A DNA stretch of 20,729 nt from a virus. Location: the IMG/VR virus record IMGVR_UViG_3300048029_000182, positions 1 to 20,729 of that record. One strand, 5' to 3'. Shown in pieces: positions 20,004 to 20,729 of the stretch. The notes beneath the pieces are model-generated. The model saw only the letters and a program-made list of their open reading frames with translations, did no database searches and was not told the origin of the DNA. The first letter of the stretch is position 1, and the number at the start of each line of letters is the position of its first letter. The position numbers and the translations under genes are program-made.

Positions 20004-20340
20004 CGCGTGTTAGCTTAATAACGACGGGCGGTAAGTCTTGTGCTTCGGGCTGTGCCTCTTTCCATCCTGCCTGTGTCTTCAGATAGAAAATAGCCGCCGC
20101 TGTGTTGCCTGATTTCGCTTGGCTGATTAGGTTTGTGCCGATTCCTGCAATAGCTTTAGCCTGTCCTTTTTTATAGTGTTCGGAAAGGCGCTCATCACGC
20201 TTACGCATTTCATAAAACGTGGTGCGGGATATGCCGAAGTAGTCCGCTATCTGATCGGTATTAAGTACAGCCGCAAGTGTTTCCACCTCTCGCAACTGGT
20301 CATCATTTAACACCTTAGCAGGGCGACCCGTCTTACTCAT
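19978..20340 (-). CDS. terS: Terminase small subunit (HTH DNA-binding)
   Basis: The DNA-recognition subunit of the packaging motor binds the pac/cos site and hands DNA to the large subunit. The 120-residue protein has a basic N-terminus ([11 protein letters not shown]), then a helix-turn-helix at about residues 25-48 ([20 protein letters not shown]), which recalls homeodomain-like phage terminase small subunits. A helical central part (residues 60-90, with [19 protein letters not shown]) probably oligomerises. The acidic C-terminus (DDIDEAAD) probably contacts TerL. The segment '[18 protein letters not shown]' is typical of phage small terminases. Its end overlaps the large subunit by 26 bases, which gives strong positional support. 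A stand-alone regulator is possible but unlikely here. Confidence 0.85.
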   Translation of the reverse strand: MSKTGRPAKVLNDDQLREVETLAAVLNTDQIADYFGISRTTFYEMRKRDERLSEHYKKGQAKAIAGIGTNLISQAKSGNTAAAIFYLKTQAGWKEAQPEAQDLPPVVIKLTRDDIDEAAD

Positions 20341-20729
20341 TAAAGGCTTCCCCTGTATCGGCGTGTATAGCCTTTTTGCCTGTGTAATCCTGCCAGCGTT
20401 TGATGATTACGTCGCAGTATTTAGGATCAAGCTCCATTATATACGCGTCAATACCATGCTTTTCTGCCGCAATGAGTGTCGAGCCAGAGCCACCAAAAAA
20501 ATCGGCAATGGTTCGCGCGCTAAGATTAAAACGCTTAATTATCCATTCCATCAAAGACACAGGCTTCTGCGTAGGATGCACCCTGTTAGTTTTTTCACTA
20601 GCCTGCGTAAACTGACGCACAACACTTCGAAAATTTGCCCATGCAAGCTCACAATCAGTTTGATCGCTTTGCCCGTTGTTTTTATCCCATACAAGCCAGC
20701 ACTCACTGTCTGGCAATACACTGCAATAG
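20333..20729 (-). CDS. DNA N4/N6 methyltransferase, C-terminal part (cut by window edge)
   Basis: Transfers a methyl group from S-adenosylmethionine to adenine or cytosine in DNA; a phage copy usually protects phage DNA from host restriction. The visible C-terminal ~130 residues carry WLVWDK near the start, then [17 protein letters not shown] (motif X-like, SAM binding) and [15 protein letters not shown] (motif I, SAM-binding loop), followed by [15 protein letters not shown]. Motif I lying at the C-terminus fits the beta-type order of the N6_N4_Mtase family. The catalytic DPPY/SPPY motif is not in the window and should lie upstream. The frame stays open through the right edge, so the TTG at 20716 is not a convincing start and the gene is partial. 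It overlaps the small terminase start by 8 bases, which suggests co-expression. The target base and recognition site cannot be told from this fragment. Confidence 0.9.
   Translation of the reverse strand, partial: YCSVLPDSECWLVWDKNNGQSDQTDCELAWANFRSVVRQFTQASEKTNRVHPTQKPVSLMEWIIKRFNLSARTIADFFGGSGSTLIAAEKHGIDAYIMELDPKYCDVIIKRWQDYTGKKAIHADTGEAFNE

Noticed and set aside
20004-20340. terS as a host-type transcription regulator
   Set aside because: The HTH alone would allow it, but length, acidic C-terminus, the [14 protein letters not shown] segment and the 26-base overlap with TerL fit a small terminase.
110-20615. Many plus-strand open frames of 60-150 codons, e.g. 1292-1654, 3872-4201, 11148-11564 and 17103-17555
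   Set aside because: Each lies wholly opposite a well-supported minus-strand gene, has low-complexity or Pro/Ser/Val-rich composition typical of antisense shadows, and lacks a good ribosome site or recognisable domain.

Overview
The window is the structural (virion) half of a tailed double-stranded DNA bacteriophage with a long non-contractile tail (siphovirus-like). Every gene I can support lies on the minus strand, so transcription runs from the right edge (about 20.7 kb) to the left edge. Nothing here looks like host chromosome: there is no rRNA, tRNA, integrase, insertion sequence or CRISPR array. The fibre modules (the 'DLQIYHNG', 'LYYDNAEKL' and 'FKDLHLSG' segments, and NVAIG-type repeats with a C-terminal S74 chaperone) are of the kind common in marine phages and marine viral metagenomes. 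I infer an uncultured aquatic phage of a Gram-negative, probably proteobacterial, host. The host assignment is weak.

In transcription order the layout is as follows. (1) Packaging: the 3' part of a DNA methyltransferase gene, the small terminase subunit and the large terminase subunit. (2) Head: portal, MuF-like minor head protein, a previously easy-to-miss 16-residue basic micro-ORF, a coiled-coil scaffold-like protein, and the major capsid protein followed by a GC-rich UUCG hairpin. (3) Neck and tail tube: a small basic protein, a head-tail adaptor carrying an EF-hand loop, a gpG/gp10-like protein, a tail terminator, the tail tube protein, and the tail assembly chaperone pair joined by a textbook -1 frameshift signal. 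(4) Tail body and tip: a 608-residue tape measure, two tail-tip proteins, a GNAT-like protein in the slot where an NlpC/P60 peptidase usually sits, and a 969-residue J-like central tip protein. (5) Adsorption: four small proteins, one of them BppU-like, then a 1645-residue fibre with about 45 YadA-head-like repeats and a self-cleaving chaperone domain. A further gene begins at the extreme left edge.

Genes are packed with 1-, 4-, 8-, 11- or 26-base overlaps or very short gaps, and no gap reaches 300 bases (the largest holds the micro-ORF). Lysis, replication and lysogeny genes are outside the window. The observations most worth checking are the complete frameshift cassette (12534-12690), the micro-ORF (16606-16656), the capsid hairpin (15007-15028), the inserted 'TDFT' module in the J-like protein, and the internally repeated architecture of the giant fibre.
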